A stretch of 60,000 nucleotides of DNA, from the NCBI RefSeq assembly GCF_030272615.1, contig NC_081410.1:112422433-112482432 (forward strand), given 5' to 3'. This document shows positions 47,588 to 59,798 of the stretch, piece by piece. The notes below the pieces were generated by a model. It saw only the letters and a program-made list of their open reading frames with translations, ran no database searches and was not told the DNA's origin. Both the position numbers and the translations under genes were made by a program. Origin of the DNA: Cryptomeria japonica (lineage: Eukaryota; Streptophyta; Pinopsida; Cupressales; Cupressaceae). The stretch's first letter is position 1. Each line of letters opens with the position of its first letter.

Positions 47588-50500
47588 ATGTCAGATAATA
47601 TCAATGAAGAACAAAATAAGGAGACAATTGCTAGATTATGGTCTAACTTGAAAAGAAAAGGTGATGGGAAATGTTATTTCCCCTGCAAAATTTGTAAGGG
47701 CTTAAAGACTAAAAGACTTCTAATCAAAACAGGTAAGAAACATTGTAGGCAGCATGGTCACATTGAAGGAGGACATGATTATCATCCACTATTAAGTTGT
47801 TCATTGTATTGTTTTAACAATTTATATACATAAGAAATCACTTGATAATGAGATCATGATCATGGTTTATTTATGTATATCAATTTTATATAGGTGGAGC
47901 ACCCCAAAGCACATGGTACAGATCAACAAAACCCTGAGAATATGGTTTTCAAAGTGGAGGAACATGGAGGTGTGAATATCAAAGCTGAAGATAATGATCC
48001 CATGGAAGATGACGATCATGCACCAGAAAACACAATTGAAGATGATGGTACAAATACATTGATCCACGACACATTTAGTAGTGGCACAGCTGATCATGAT
48101 GATCAGGATGACCTTGATGTTCATGATTTACCTCTTCTTGAGAAGGCATATGAGCCCCTTTACAAAGGCTCCCAAACAACTCTTCTCTCTGTTGTATTGT
48201 TGTTGGTGACCTTGAAGGTTATGAATGGTTTATCCAACATAACAATCTCATGTATGATAAGGTGTGTCATACATGTCATTATAGTTAATAAATGGTGAAT
48301 CATGTACCATTAATATTCTTTATATTAACACCTCAAACTTTTTTTTTTTCTATAGATTGATAGGTGAGTTTTTCTTACCACCATCAAATATTCTACCTCA
48401 CTCATACCAAGAATTATCTACCATTATGAAAGATATTGGAATGGAGTATCAAACAATAGATGCTTGTCCCAATGATCATATTATATATCATAAACAACAT
48501 GAATTTGGAACAGAATGCCCTGAATGTCATATCAGTAGATATCGAATAGATCAAATAACAAAAAAGGTGCCTCGCAAGGTTCTTTGTTATATTCTCATTA
48601 TTCCACGTATGCAACGATTATTTAGGTGCACTAGCTTGGCACAATTTATAGATTACCATGTACGTAAGAGAAGTCAAGATGACATTATTCAAATGCCTAC
48701 GGATGGTTTAGCATTTATGGACATAGAGGAAAAGTGGCCACACTTTAAAGAAGAACCTCGTAATCTCAGGCTTTCATTGGCAGCGAACGGTGTCAATCCA
48801 TTTGGAGAGTTGAGATCTGTTTACTCGGTGTGGCCTATTTTTGTTATCAACAATAATATTCCCCCATGGATGTCAATAAAGAGGGAGCACATAATGTTGG
48901 CAATGATTGTTCTAAGTATTTTATCATTTAATAGTTATCTACATTTAATTATAAATATTGCAGTAAAATGGTCATAATAATTATGTAATATTTTTGTTCA
49001 TTCCACTAGGCAAGTACCAAGTTAAAGATATGAATGTATATATTGAGCCTCTTATCGACGAGTTGATGGAGTTATGGAATGGTGTGACCATGTATGACAT
49101 CTCTAGACCAATAGGACAAAGACAATTTCAATTCCATGCAATGCTTGTATGAACAATACATGATGCCCTAGGGCTAGCACCTTTTTGTGGTATGTTATAG
49201 TGCTCAAGTTGCGCATGATAATTATAATTATAAAAATTAACACATTTAATAGAATTATACATTATCTTGTAGGTCTTCAAACAAAGGGAAAATTTGCATG
49301 TCCAGTTTGTGGTCCAAAGATGAAATCCCATCATTCAAAAAGTTTAGGAAAGCAGGTGTTTGATGAGTATAGGCACTTCCTTCACAAAAATCATAAGTAC
49401 TGGAATACTGAAAAACATCTTTTCAATGGGAAAGAAGAGACTACATCAAAGCCACGAAGAATGACTCCTCACTTATGGAAGTTGGAATATAATAGAATTA
49501 ATCATCAAGGTAATGTCATTCCATCTAATGGTTTATGTTTGGAATTTGAATTTTTCTATCATGTTTTGTTTACTGATGATGTAATTGATGATACTGAAGG
49601 TCGTCAAGGCATGGATGACCACCTTCCAAAGGGACTAAAAAGTTATCCCAGACAATTCAGTAGGTTGCCTTACTACAAGCAGCTACAAATTGTGCATTTG
49701 TTTGATACAATGCATATTGGAAAGAATATAACAGAGACATTATGGAAAATATTGGATGGAAGGTGTGACAAAAATTGTCAAAATTTGTAGTGACATTGTG
49801 GAATCCAATCATGCAATGAAAAATGTCATTCAATCAAATAGAAATGGAGATCAGATTAATATAAGTGCCCTTCCTTGGTTATTAACGGAGCAGCAAAGCA
49901 ATTCTATAAAAGAAGTCATACGAAAAATTCGATTTCCCACAGGATTTGCTACGAACATAAACAATCTCATATCAAAGAAGAGTGAATTTGGGCCAGGGAT
50001 GAAAACGTATGATTGGCATACCTTCATTAAGGTAATTCGTGTTCTTGTGTATTTACTATATATTTGTATACTGCGCATGTACTTTTCATTGTATTATGTT
50101 AGAAAACAATGAAAAGATCATTTTATAATTGTTACAATACGTTCTACCTCTATCTCTCCCAGACCACTTCGACAATAATATCAAGCAAGTCATATATGAT
50201 CTTGGAAAATACATGAGGTAAGTAGTGATGTTTGTTCAATTTGTTGTATAGATATTATATTTGCCATTTGTTTTACTTGTTATGCAATATATTGTATATT
50301 ATTTTGTAATGTCTCGTTTATATATTTTTGCATCTTCAATCTCTTTTAGGTGGTTGTCATCTAAATAAATCCACAAGGAAGATATAAAATATTGGAAGAG
50401 AAAAATCCCTCATCTAATGTGTGAAATGCAAAAGTGTCTACCTTCAACCTTTTTCAATGCACAAGAACACTACCTCATACACCAAGTTGAGGAGATCGAA

Positions 50501-51927
50501 TTGTGTGGACCTATACACACTAGGTCAATGTGGATGGTTGAGAGGCAATTGAATTTTTTGAAGGCTTTGGTTCGACAAAGAGCACATCCTAAGGGTTCTA
50601 TGGTGGAGGGATATATGGTATACCAAACTATGGTGTACATTACTAAATATCTTCCTAAGTTTGCAGCAAAAATCCACGTAGATCGCATTTGGGATCCCAA
50701 CCCCATTAATAAATTCGAAGGGGAGCACTTGATGGGGAAAGGTAGATTGAAGAAAGTGAGGGGTAATTATAAGATATTATTGTAGTAAATTAATTCTTCA
50801 TCTTCTAAATAAATCAATTGTAAGTGGTCTATTAATTATTTGTATAGTTGGTCGGGAGTGGGATGCGCTACATTTGTATATTGCAAACAATCTTGATTGG
50901 ATGACAGTGTGGATTGAACGATGTCAACATTCTGGTCCCACATTAACATGGGATGGTGTCACTTCATTGGTTAAAGAAGCTCATCGTAATGGAGATTCCA
51001 ATGTTACACAAAGGGAAATTGATTTAGCATATGGTTTAAGAGATCAACAAGTACGTATAATTTTATTAATCACATGTATGTTTATCAACTCATGATGCAA
51101 TAATTTTAATATGTTAGACATATTGTAGGTCAAACACCACAAGGCTATGTGCTACAATGGTCATAAATTTCACATCAAATAGTTGGATGACACGAAGAAA
51201 ACTTGTGATTCTGGGATAATTGCAGTCTTTGAGGTGACCAATATTTCATCTAGAAATGACATACATCCTCAAGAGTCTCAAAATCGATACTATGGCATTT
51301 TGGATGATATACTTGAGTGTGACTTTAATTCTTTCAAATTAGTTCTTTTCATCATCAAATGGTAGGCTACGATTGAATAAAAATGATCCTGATAGAATTG
51401 TTATCGAACATGATAATGGATTTACAATGGTTAATACAAGGTCGTTTGAATGAGTTGGGGATGAGCCCTATGTTCTTCCAAGTCAATGTGAGTAGGTATT
51501 TTACTCGGAGGTTCCACATAAACCGGGTTGGTCATTTGTTGTTAGACATGATCCAAGAGGAAGGCCGATAATGTATAATGTGATGGAAGAAGAAGATACC
51601 GAAGAAGTAGAAGATGATATAGATGATGATCATGATCGACAGTTAGTCGATGATGTTCTTGACAGAAATGTACATGAAGAAGAAGCTAATGATGATGATG
51701 CTGCTGATGATGATGATGATGGTGATGGTGATGGTGATGGTGATGGTGATGGTGATGGTGATGGTGATAGTGATAGTGATGGTGATAGTGATAGTGACGG
51801 TGATGGTGATGACGATGACAATGACGAACACAATGACGACAACGATGATGACAACGATGATGATCATGATCATGATCATGATCATGATGGTCATGATGAT
51901 GAGCTGGATGAAGAAGAAGATCAATGA
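47588..51927 (+). pseudogene. TNP2-type CACTA transposase, multi-exon
   Basis: Exons, approximately: 47588-47794 with the Transpos_assoc zinc motif CKICKG...HCRQHGHIEGGHDYHPL; 47894-48262 with acidic linker and YKGSQTTLLSVVLLL; 48355-48905 with the TNP2 core (ACPNDHIIYHK, ECPECHISRY, IPRMQRLF, EEPRNLRLSLAANGVNPFG, PPWMSIKREH); 49011-49192 (IEPLIDELMELWNGV); 49273-50035 (KGKFACPVCGPKM, DTMHIGKNITETLWKIL); about 50165-50218; 50350-50690 (DUF4218: CLPSTFFNAQEHYLIHQVEEI, PKGSMVEGYMVYQ); 50850-51050; and 51130-51927 (DUF4216: NRYYGILDDILE, then PGWSFVVRHDPRGRP). Breaks are a TGA where AMLVW is expected (49147), a frameshift near 49780, and a few TAGs. The C-terminus is a long acidic (DG/DD) tail. 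The protein should bind element ends and cut them in the nucleus. Confidence 0.88.
51690..51900 (+). repeat. GATGGT/GATGAT microsatellite encoding acidic tail
   Basis: A near-perfect run of GATGGT units (about 51718-51780) flanked by GATGAT and GATCAT variants. In the transposase frame it encodes alternating Asp-Gly and Asp-Asp/Asp-His. The run keeps the frame because its unit is six bases. Confidence 0.9.
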
Positions 51928-52387
51928 CATGAATGAAATGTATGAGATGCGATTATTATATTATCTATTTAATATTGATATCTTGATAGAAATTGATTTG
52001 ACTTATATGGTTACATAAATAATTCATATGTTTTGAATTCTAATGCCATTACTTAACTAATTCATGATGCACCTCTAGCTATGTGATAGATGGTGATTTA
52101 AAATAGATATGTGATGGATTACATGCTTATGATGATACATGTGACATTTTTTGAACTTTGTGTTTATTTATGGAATGTGGACTACTTATTAGCTATGTGA
52201 TGGATGGTGATTTATGATATGTGTGTGATGGATTACATGTTTATGATGATACATATGTGATTCTTATGATGCTCAATTACATATATGATGATACATATGT
52301 GATGCTTATGATGCTTATGATACTGCAGTATTTATTGTTTATCAAATTACAAATGTAATGCTTATGATGCTCAATTGTTGGTGCAGG
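51928..52387 (+). repeat. Spacer between the two CACTA genes with tandem repeats
   Basis: Two copies of a ~120-base block (about 52070-52140 and 52190-52260, sharing 'agctatgtgat(a/g)gatggtgattta' and 'gtgatggattacat') are followed by short 'gtgatgcttatgatgc' repeats to 52370. No coding sequence. The last bases before 52388 ('ttggtgcag') form a good splice acceptor, so the region may be an intron shared by a transcript starting at the transposase promoter. Confidence 0.6.
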
Positions 52388-53435
52388 AACCTGAACCCCT
52401 TTGATGAGGATCTTGCACAGTCTCATGGATCGATAGGTATAAGTCAATACACCTTATAGAAATAATATTTTTTTTTTAAATTACAAGAAAAACAAACTTC
52501 CTCAGTTTTTCAAACCTCAACATTAGCAGCAAATCTAATACAGTTATCAACACTTGAGGCCCCAGTTGGACTTACTCAAATTTTAATCTCAACATCAACT
52601 TTATGGCCAACTTCTTCATCAATATTACCCTCATTTGCAAAATATCTCTCTCATTACCAACTAACTCTCTCATTTGATGGTGCACAGGTATCACCAAATA
52701 GGTATTTGTCAGATGTGTCTTCCTCAAGTGAGGGAAATGCAGGAATAGAAGAGGAAAGTGAGACATGTAGTAGATCTCAAATAAGGAGATCAACTAGAGG
52801 TCAAAAGATTAGAAGAAAATTCAATAAACGCATGGAATTTTTTCTTGCTCAAGGAGGGTCATGTTCTTATGATGATGAGACCAAAGGTGACATTGAGGTG
52901 CCCTTGAGGTACAAACATCTATTGAAACAATGTGTACCCAAGGAACTTCCTCCAATAAACACTGATTTTTGTGTTAATGAGAGGATATATCACATAGCAC
53001 CTTCATCATTACATGGTTTGGGCCTAGTTTCCATGGACAACATAAAGGTCTCTTACAACAAAGCTGCTGAATTGATGGAGTTTGTTGGACCTTGTTACAA
53101 TTATAATGATTGGATGTAGATTGTTCGATATAAAAAAAGTATGCGTAGGTATGCACTGTCAGCCAATTATATACAACAAAAAGATAATGATCAAAGTAAA
53201 CGAGTGGCTGTATGCATTGATGGAAGGCCAAAAGCAATAGGGAATATTGCAGGTTTTATAAATAGTACACGACCTGGGTCAACTAATAAGCAACCCAATT
53301 GCATATTTGAGGCACGTGAGGGAAATTGTGTGTTTGTATGTGCGATAAAATCAATAAGTGCAGGGGAAGAGCTTCTAATCGATTACAATTTGAATCGTAT
53401 AGATACAAACAAAGTTACTATCATGGGGGTGGTAC
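52388..53435 (+). CDS. SET-domain exons of the second CACTA gene
   Basis: A short exon (52388-52434, NLNPFDEDLAQSHGSI) and a long one (about 52490-53432) lie between good splice signals (acceptors at 52387 and 52489, donor GTACGT at 53433). The long exon is a single ~313-codon frame with one in-frame TAG (53117-53119). After a Ser-rich and basic N-terminus comes a SET-like region: SSLHGLGLVSMDNI (strand entering the fold), LMEFVGPCYNY, then RVAVCIDG, GNIAGFINS, PNCIFEA, VFVCAIKSISAGEELLIDYN (last segment). These match the SET pattern in order: G-x-G near the start, I-D-G, N-x-x-x-F-I-N, P-N-C, GEEL-x-x-DY. The usual NHS is replaced by INS with an insertion before PNC. No pre-SET or post-SET cysteines are seen. 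SET proteins transfer methyl groups from S-adenosylmethionine to lysine. Activity here is an inference. Confidence 0.78.
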
Positions 53436-53564
53436 GTACTATATATATACCATTTAAGCCAACTTCCAATTAATGAATCCAATAAACCATTATATTATTA
53501 AGTTTTTTTGCTAAGTCTATTGGTTTCATTTCGCTAACATTTTTATATTTTTTCTTTGTCACAG

Positions 53565-54600
53565 GGCCACATGGATCCACCACATAGCACAGATAGGGGT
53601 GTAAGTCCCAACACTTTTATGGAGCAGGTAAACCTCATTGTAATTGTACAAATTAGATAGAAGCAAACCATTACATTATGATCTTTTCTTGAGTGTTTTG
53701 AAGTAATTTTGATAGTGTTAACTATATTCTTGTCACAGACGGATGTTCGGGATAAGGGAAAGGAACCTGCAGTACCTCAACACCTCCATAGGGATGTGGG
53801 GCACTCGACAGTGTTATGCGTTGATGACATCGCACTTAGCGCAAACCCTATACAATTGGTACAAAAGAATATTAGAAAAATCAGCCAAGAGATTGTTGAT
53901 TTGGCAACCATAAGCCCTCAGACTGATGAGATAACAGAGAGGGTGCAACTATTGTTGCGGACAGTGGAAAACTTGCAAGTAAGCAGTAATGAAAGCTTTA
54001 ATCATAACAAAAGTTCAATAATGGTTTATATTTTTTTCTCTTTTATGTCATTAACTAAAATATGTATGTGTTGTTTTTACATAAATTTATAAGGCCTCAT
54101 CATCCTGGTGGCAATGATCAGGGTATTGCGGGTAGTTCAGGTGATGATCATGTTTTATATATTAAAATCACTCCTTTGGACTTGTGAACTTGCTTTTATA
54201 ATGTTTTACATATTTAATGTATTACTCTTCAGGTGCTGACATGGGTCCAAGGTTGACCCCAACTATATTGCCAACTGCAATGTCAGCAACACGTAGCATG
54301 CAGACATCGTTTGTTGCATCGGCTCATGTTGACCCGCCCACTGGTGGTAGATCCCTCTTTTTCTCTCTCTTTTGTTATGTGTTTATTACCCTTGAAGTGT
54401 TCTTTCTTGGAGGCATTTCATAGTGGATTCATTTATTGTGGCAGGAGATGCACATGAGGATGCGCCAGAGGCGACTACTGGTGATAACATACCATCATTT
54501 CCTGGATCTTCCTATATTGCTAGTACGGGAATGTTGCAGGCCACATTGGTGGTGAGCGATGAAGAATTGATTCCCTTGAAGATACAGAAGGTTCCAGGTA
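53565..54600 (+). CDS. Linker exons of the second CACTA gene
   Basis: Small exons separated by introns with recognisable borders: about 53565-53602 (DPPHSTDRGVSPN), 53739-53980 (DVRDKGKEPAVPQHLH, then NIRKISQEIVDLATISPQTDEI, a helical segment of leucine/isoleucine heptads), 54095-54140, 54232-54345 (TPTILPTAMSATRSMQTSF) and 54446-54597 (EATTGDNIPSFPGSSY). The encoded sequence is Pro/Ser/Thr/Asp-rich, probably disordered, apart from the helix, which could mediate dimerisation. Exon borders are estimates. No known domain. Confidence 0.55.
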
Positions 54601-54905
54601 CTTTAAAATTATTATTATATATAGTCTAATTGTAATTTACTTACTGATCACTCATTTTGGACTAATGATCCCATGTTTTTTTGCAGGAAATGATATTTTT
54701 TATAAAAATCTTAATGAAATTACATTGTAGATATTTGGGCCCACCATACTTAAAAGGTGGAACATCATACGTGAACTAACCCTTATCCACTATTTTGATT
54801 TCATATCATTTCTAGAATAGTTTTCCTTTTATCCATTTCTTGAACTATATCAAAGGTTTGTTTTATGCATCTTTCTAAATCTAACAGGTTTGTTTTTGCT
54901 TTAAA

Positions 54906-56423
54906 GGTGGAATGACCAAGAAAAAAAGTTAAAAGATGAACTCACAAACCGTAGATGAACTCACAAACCATATGGTAGGGTTGTTTGGAAATGACACATT
55001 CGACAAGACTAAGATCCTAGAAAAAGATGGCACATATCTAAAGTATGTGAGGGACCAATACAGGACACATTTAGAGAAGAACGTAAAGTATGAGCGCCCC
55101 CCCATGATTCGAGAGAGGGAGTGGAAGGACCTGATTTTGGATGCAAAGGAGAGAATTGAAAGGAAAAAAGGAAATACACCACCAGATGCTAGAAGAATGT
55201 ATGTGATACTATTAAGAATGTGAATATGTACTAATTATTCATTTTATTTATATAATCTAACATATTTCAAACTTTTCATAGATTGAGTGACACGTCAAAG
55301 GAAACCAAGGCAAGACAAGAAAAGCATGGGCAACACAAACTCGGCTCTAGTGGTTATATGAAACTTGCCGCACGAATTGTAAGAATTAGTAAATTAAGTA
55401 TCACATCAAAATATTTATAAATTTTAAACAATTTTTTTTTTATCAAACAATACAAGCAAAATTCACAATACTAAGCAAAAATGCAGGGCTCTAAATTCAA
55501 TAGAGTGCCCATAGAAGATGACAAGAGAATTGGCTACCAGCAAGGCTATATAGCCATGGCTGAATGGCTACGAGAATTGAGTGGGCAAACACGAGATTCT
55601 GATGCATCTGTCACAACAGTAATTAAGCTAAATGAAAATTATTTCAAACTGAATACTTAACCAATAATCTATTTGATGTTAAGTTTCAACATAAAGTGAC
55701 TATATTTTTTTTAAATAAGCAAGCAATGATAACACTACGCGTGACATTGGAATGCAACATGATATTCATAGAACAGAACCTGTACATGAAGGTCCAGATG
55801 TGCATCCTAGTAGTGGAGGTATTCATTTGCTATTCAAATTTTTTTATGTAATTATTAATACAATTAAACATCTTAAATTGAAAATTAGTGTATTAATTAA
55901 TGTAACCTTTATTGTTAATATTTTAGAGCATGTAGTCAGTGGTGACCAAGTGGAGCATGATCCGGGTAGACAACATTAGGAACGTGATGTTCCCCAATCA
56001 AGTAAAGAGGACCACTGTTATTCCTTTAAACAAATTTAATTGCAATTGGTGTATTGATTAATGTAACGTTTCGTATTTCAACTCTAGAGGATCTAGAGGG
56101 TGTTCAGCATGTCGAGGTTGAGGCTAGACAAAATGATGTGGAAGATGATGTGGCCCCATCAGGTAAAGAGTGTAACGGTTGTGTTCTTTAAATTAATGAA
56201 ATACTTGTAACAATAATAAAAAAATGTTTTGAATTTAACCCAATTCTTTGTTATTGTAGAGGACCCCCCTTTGGTTTAGCATCCTCATCCTTTGTATAGG
56301 ACTAGGCATACATCAAGAGCACGAGAAGAGGGCAGAACATCTGAAGATGGGGGAAATGATGAAGAAACCGATCTTCCACTTAGTCCTTTCATAGCTTCAA
56401 AGAAAAAACAAAGAAAGAAATGA
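54906..56423 (+). CDS. Transposase_24-type domain and C-terminal exons of the second CACTA gene
   Basis: Exon at about 54906-55196 encodes KILEKDGTYLKYVRDQYR, then REREWKDLILDAKERIERKKGNTPPDARR. This matches the 'W-x-x-L... K... R' signature of the plant Ptta/En/Spm transposase family (Transposase_24). Next exons are about 55281-55378 (KARQEKHGQHKLGSSGYMKLAARI) and 55486-55618 (GSKFNRVPIEDDKRIGYQQG). Several short acidic exons follow (55720-55815, 55927-55998, 56088-56160) and a last exon (56260-56423) ends in a basic SKKKQRKK before TGA. In En/Spm the comparable protein binds subterminal repeats and relieves methylation of the promoter. A TAG near 56277 and a TAG near 54933 may break it. Confidence 0.72.
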
Positions 56424-57222
56424 TTGTAATCTACCTTATTTGATAATGACTAATTTTTATGTGCTAATGAATGTTCATGAATGATATGTGTTGATGATTA
56501 TTGATGAATGTTGCGTTTTAATGAAAGTTAATGAATGTTATATTTTAATAATGGATGAAAGAATGAATGAAAGAATGAATGAATGTTAGATGTTAACGGG
56601 GAATTTAGAGTGATGTTGGGGGGGGGGAGGGGCCAAATGAGCTTCCACCTTCACGTGGTTGGCCCTATTAAGTAGAGAATATTAAACTATTCTTGAAACA
56701 AAGCGAAGCTCAATAAGATAACACACTTTTCAATATTTCATTATGTTGCACAGTTAATCTTATTGAATAATGTACGTATATTGAATCTTATTTGTAGGGT
56801 CCAACAAAGCCAACACGAACAACACCATGGTGTGACTACAAAAGTTGTGAACATGCCTCATCATGAATAAAGCTAAATTAGTGCATTCTCTGTAAAATCT
56901 CAAATGCTCTATACTTTGGAAGTTTTGAAATTTTTATGATCATATCGGTCCCTTGCCTAAAAGCTTTTTTCCTTGATTTGTTTGTGATACACGTTGAGAG
57001 ATTTGTGTTTTCCTTTTATTTATGCATGTCTTAACCATTCTCCACATGCTTCCCATTCTTATTTAGATTGATGTATTTTTACATATGTTGGAATCTGTAG
57101 TTCCATGTACATCTTTTCTATGTTCTTTGTAACTGTATGAAAAGGTGTAAAATGTGGGTATAGTCCAAAATCTTGATTACCAACAAGCTATTATTGTTTA
57201 ATAGTTCCAGTGTTTATATTAA
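56424..57222. other. 3' flank of CACTA genes
   Basis: AT-rich. It has AATGAATG-type simple repeats (56480-56590) and a G run (56612-56629). This should include the 3' subterminal region of the CACTA element. No terminus could be assigned. Confidence 0.4.
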
Positions 57223-58100
57223 TTGAAACCGTTTAACCCTTTTAACATGTTTCATAGCAAACCTACACTTTGTATGCAATCTTATTGTTACAATTCAATT
57301 ACTGAGGTGATGCGATTTTCAAAAGTATTCCGACGAAAACAAAATTGGTTTTCATTTATGTATTTTATTAAAATTTTAGAGTTTCCTCATGAACATTTAA
57401 ACTTAGAAGGATTTAAAAATTCAATACAAGAGTATTGGACATAATTTCTAGAGATAGAACTGAAACTCTCTTCCATGACTTCAGATTGTTTCCATGCTCT
57501 CTAAGCTAGTAGCTTTCAGACACAAAACATAGGTCTTCTAAATTTTGTCCCAACATTAATTAGTTCCTTTCTCTTCTTTTTCATCCTTTTGGAAAGAGAA
57601 TTGGAAGTTGTTAGGAACGAACATCTTCCTAGGTGATTTGTTAAAATACAATGGGGAACTCAATCAAATTTTAATTCACTTCGTTTTAAGTTATTATCAC
57701 AATTCATTGAATTATACTTACAAAAGGCTTATATTTCCAAGGTAAAATATCAGTATCTTTCTTGGGTGATATTAGATAGCAGTTTCTCTTGGCTTAGACA
57801 AAATCACCCTCTCATTGTATTCAAAGTAGATGTGTAGCAAAGCTAGATGCATCAATCGTTAAATCATAAACAAACACAAGCTCAAAAATTGTGTTACCAA
57901 GTACGCTTGGAACCTAGCCTGTAACTAACTAGTTCATACTAGATATTGTTTGGGTATGGTATTCAATTCTATTAGAATCTATGAAATAAATATTAACCTA
58001 GAAATTAATGTAAGTGATAACATTTTTAAAATTGTTAAATATAAATGATAATAAAATTAAAATAGCATAACATAGTTGATTTCATAACATATTTGAAAGG
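57223..58100. other. Unassigned AT-rich DNA
   Basis: A 73-codon plus-strand frame at 57223-57444 is the only notable ORF. It has aromatic-rich composition and no recognised motif, and I do not support it as a gene. Nothing else was recognised. Confidence 0.4.
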
Positions 58101-58520
58101 TAAGAGTCCACAAATAGATGTGAAATGTTTAAGTAGGCCTCCCAATGAAGTGGATCTCATAGACATGAAGAATCCTATATAGAGAATCATTCAGAGCCCT
58201 TGAAGAAGCAAATTTGAACTTCGATGAAGCAATACATGATGGAGGAATATCTTGCAAGAGGAAATCAAAGTCATTATGGTGTCATCTAGATCTGAAATGT
58301 GGTCTACTTTTCAAAAAAGAAAAGATGATTGATATGAATGTGTCCTAGTCAGGTGAATCTAGAAGACATATAATCCTATTGCAAAGAATCATGGAAAGTT
58401 CTAGAAGAAGCAACTTTTAATTTTGAAGTAGCAACGTGTATAAGAGATGTTCTCATTTGAAGATGGAGTATCAAGAGGAGGATCAGTAGTCCATGGACCA
58501 TGTCATCGTTGTTAAATACC
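58101..58520. repeat. Diverged ~215-base direct duplication
   Basis: Two copies, about 58125-58300 and 58340-58510, share word order: 'aagtggatct..agacat..aatccta..t..agaatca', 'gaagaagca', 'ttgaa(c)tt..gatgaagca', 'gatgga'. They are diverged by many substitutions and small indels. Confidence 0.55.
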
Positions 58521-59798
58521 TACGCTTTTGTTCATAGTCACTTGGTGTAGGAATGAATTCAATGAGATAGGGTAGGAGATCCTACATAATGTAATTTTTC
58601 ACTATCCCTTGTTTCGAGTACAAATGGTTCTCTGAATTTATCTTGACAATAGAATGTCAGAATTTAATACCATAATCCATGATGAAAACTGCCAAAAATG
58701 GAAAGTTATCTTAGTTCGCAATTACAAAATGCTTTTGTATAGCCCTCTCGAAGATTAAGTACATCAAATTGAGACTTTATAAATTGAGTGTATGTATTAG
58801 CAATCTCCCAAATTGTTCAATGGTCTCCAAACCTTGTGAATTTTTTATTTTTATTTTAACTCAAATATGTATGGTATAGGCATATCATTGGTTGTGTGAT
58901 TTTTTTTTCCTTAAATGCTTCTACGACCAAAAGAGACAAGTTTTAGATGAAAATGGGGTCTTATGGGCCTTTTTGACACAATGGTAGGTTCTTTAGACCT
59001 GAAAATGCCCCAACAAGTAGTCTATTGCCTTAAGTTACAAACAAATCCTTGTTTGTGAGCATGCTTCTTGATCTCCAATTTTGGTGGAATGAAAGATAAT
59101 ATTGAATTTCTCAAGCCTTTTGGATGCTTCGAAACCACCAAAAAAAAGCTACTTTGATCATTGAAATGTTGTAGTGACTTGGATTAAAAAAGAAAACTAA
59201 GTCTAAACTTTAGAAGTTAGTTTTTTCTTGTCAAATTGTTTTCAATTTTCAAATCATCCAAGGATGCAAGAGGAGTATATTTTTTTATGACAAGATAAAA
59301 AAAAAACTTAGAATCTTTTGAAACCATTGAAACATGCGGACCCCTTCCCCCCCTCCAAAATCCCTATTTTTTCAGGATGCAATACTTAGGGGAAACATCC
59401 CCTTGCCGCACCACTTAGGGATGTCCTAGGGACTCTAAGGAGTCTCTTGACCATCTTGAGGATGCCTATGAGTCTCCCATGGCCCCCAATTAGAAACTCG
59501 AATTCTAAACAAAAATGGTGAAATTATTGTGAAAATGTCATCCATATTAAAGGTTTGGCAATGCCCCCTAACCTTGATGGGGGCTCTGCCCCAAACCCCC
59601 CACAAGGGGCACTACCCATTGACCTCAAACCTCTACCCACCATTCTTATTGTTAATGCAATCGTTTCCATTTTTTTTATGTTGACTAGTTTAAACACTTA
59701 GTATGCCAAAGTTTCATCTGCAATTCTTATACTTATTCTTAGTTTGTTCCCAAAGTTCTAAAACTCTACCACCATTGTTAATGTTCAAATTTCAATGG
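58521..59798. other. Unassigned region with C/G-rich block
   Basis: AT-rich DNA with a C-rich segment (59338-59640) containing 'gggggctctgccccaaaccccccac', reminiscent of LTR segments seen in plant gypsy elements. No coding sequence was recognised. Confidence 0.4.

Larger units (their letters stand above)
47588..56423 (+). mobile_element. CACTA (En/Spm) transposon carrying a SET-domain gene; minimal extent
   Basis: Two intron-containing genes on the same strand, in the order seen in En/Spm elements: a TNP2-type transposase (47588-51927) and a second gene (52388-56423) with a Transposase_24-type domain. The second gene also carries a SET domain in its N-terminal part. The terminal inverted repeats and 3-bp target duplication were not found, so the limits given are only those of the coding regions. 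Stops in both genes indicate that this copy is probably inactive, but exon structure and splice sites are largely preserved, so it is younger than most elements around it. Confidence 0.85.

Noticed and set aside
51630-52018. Ser- or Ile/Val-rich frames overlapping the acidic tail
   Set aside because: Other-frame readings of the GATGGT array.
47551-56884. Possible CACTA termini: CACTAAAG at 47551 and AATTAGTG ending near 56880
   Set aside because: Only the first six bases correspond, the flanking triplets differ, and the left one lies 37 bases before the transposase ATG, leaving no room for a promoter.
59160-59175. TTGTAGTG at about 59172 resembling a canonical CACTACAA terminus
   Set aside because: No matching CACTACAA start with the same flanking triplet upstream of 47588.
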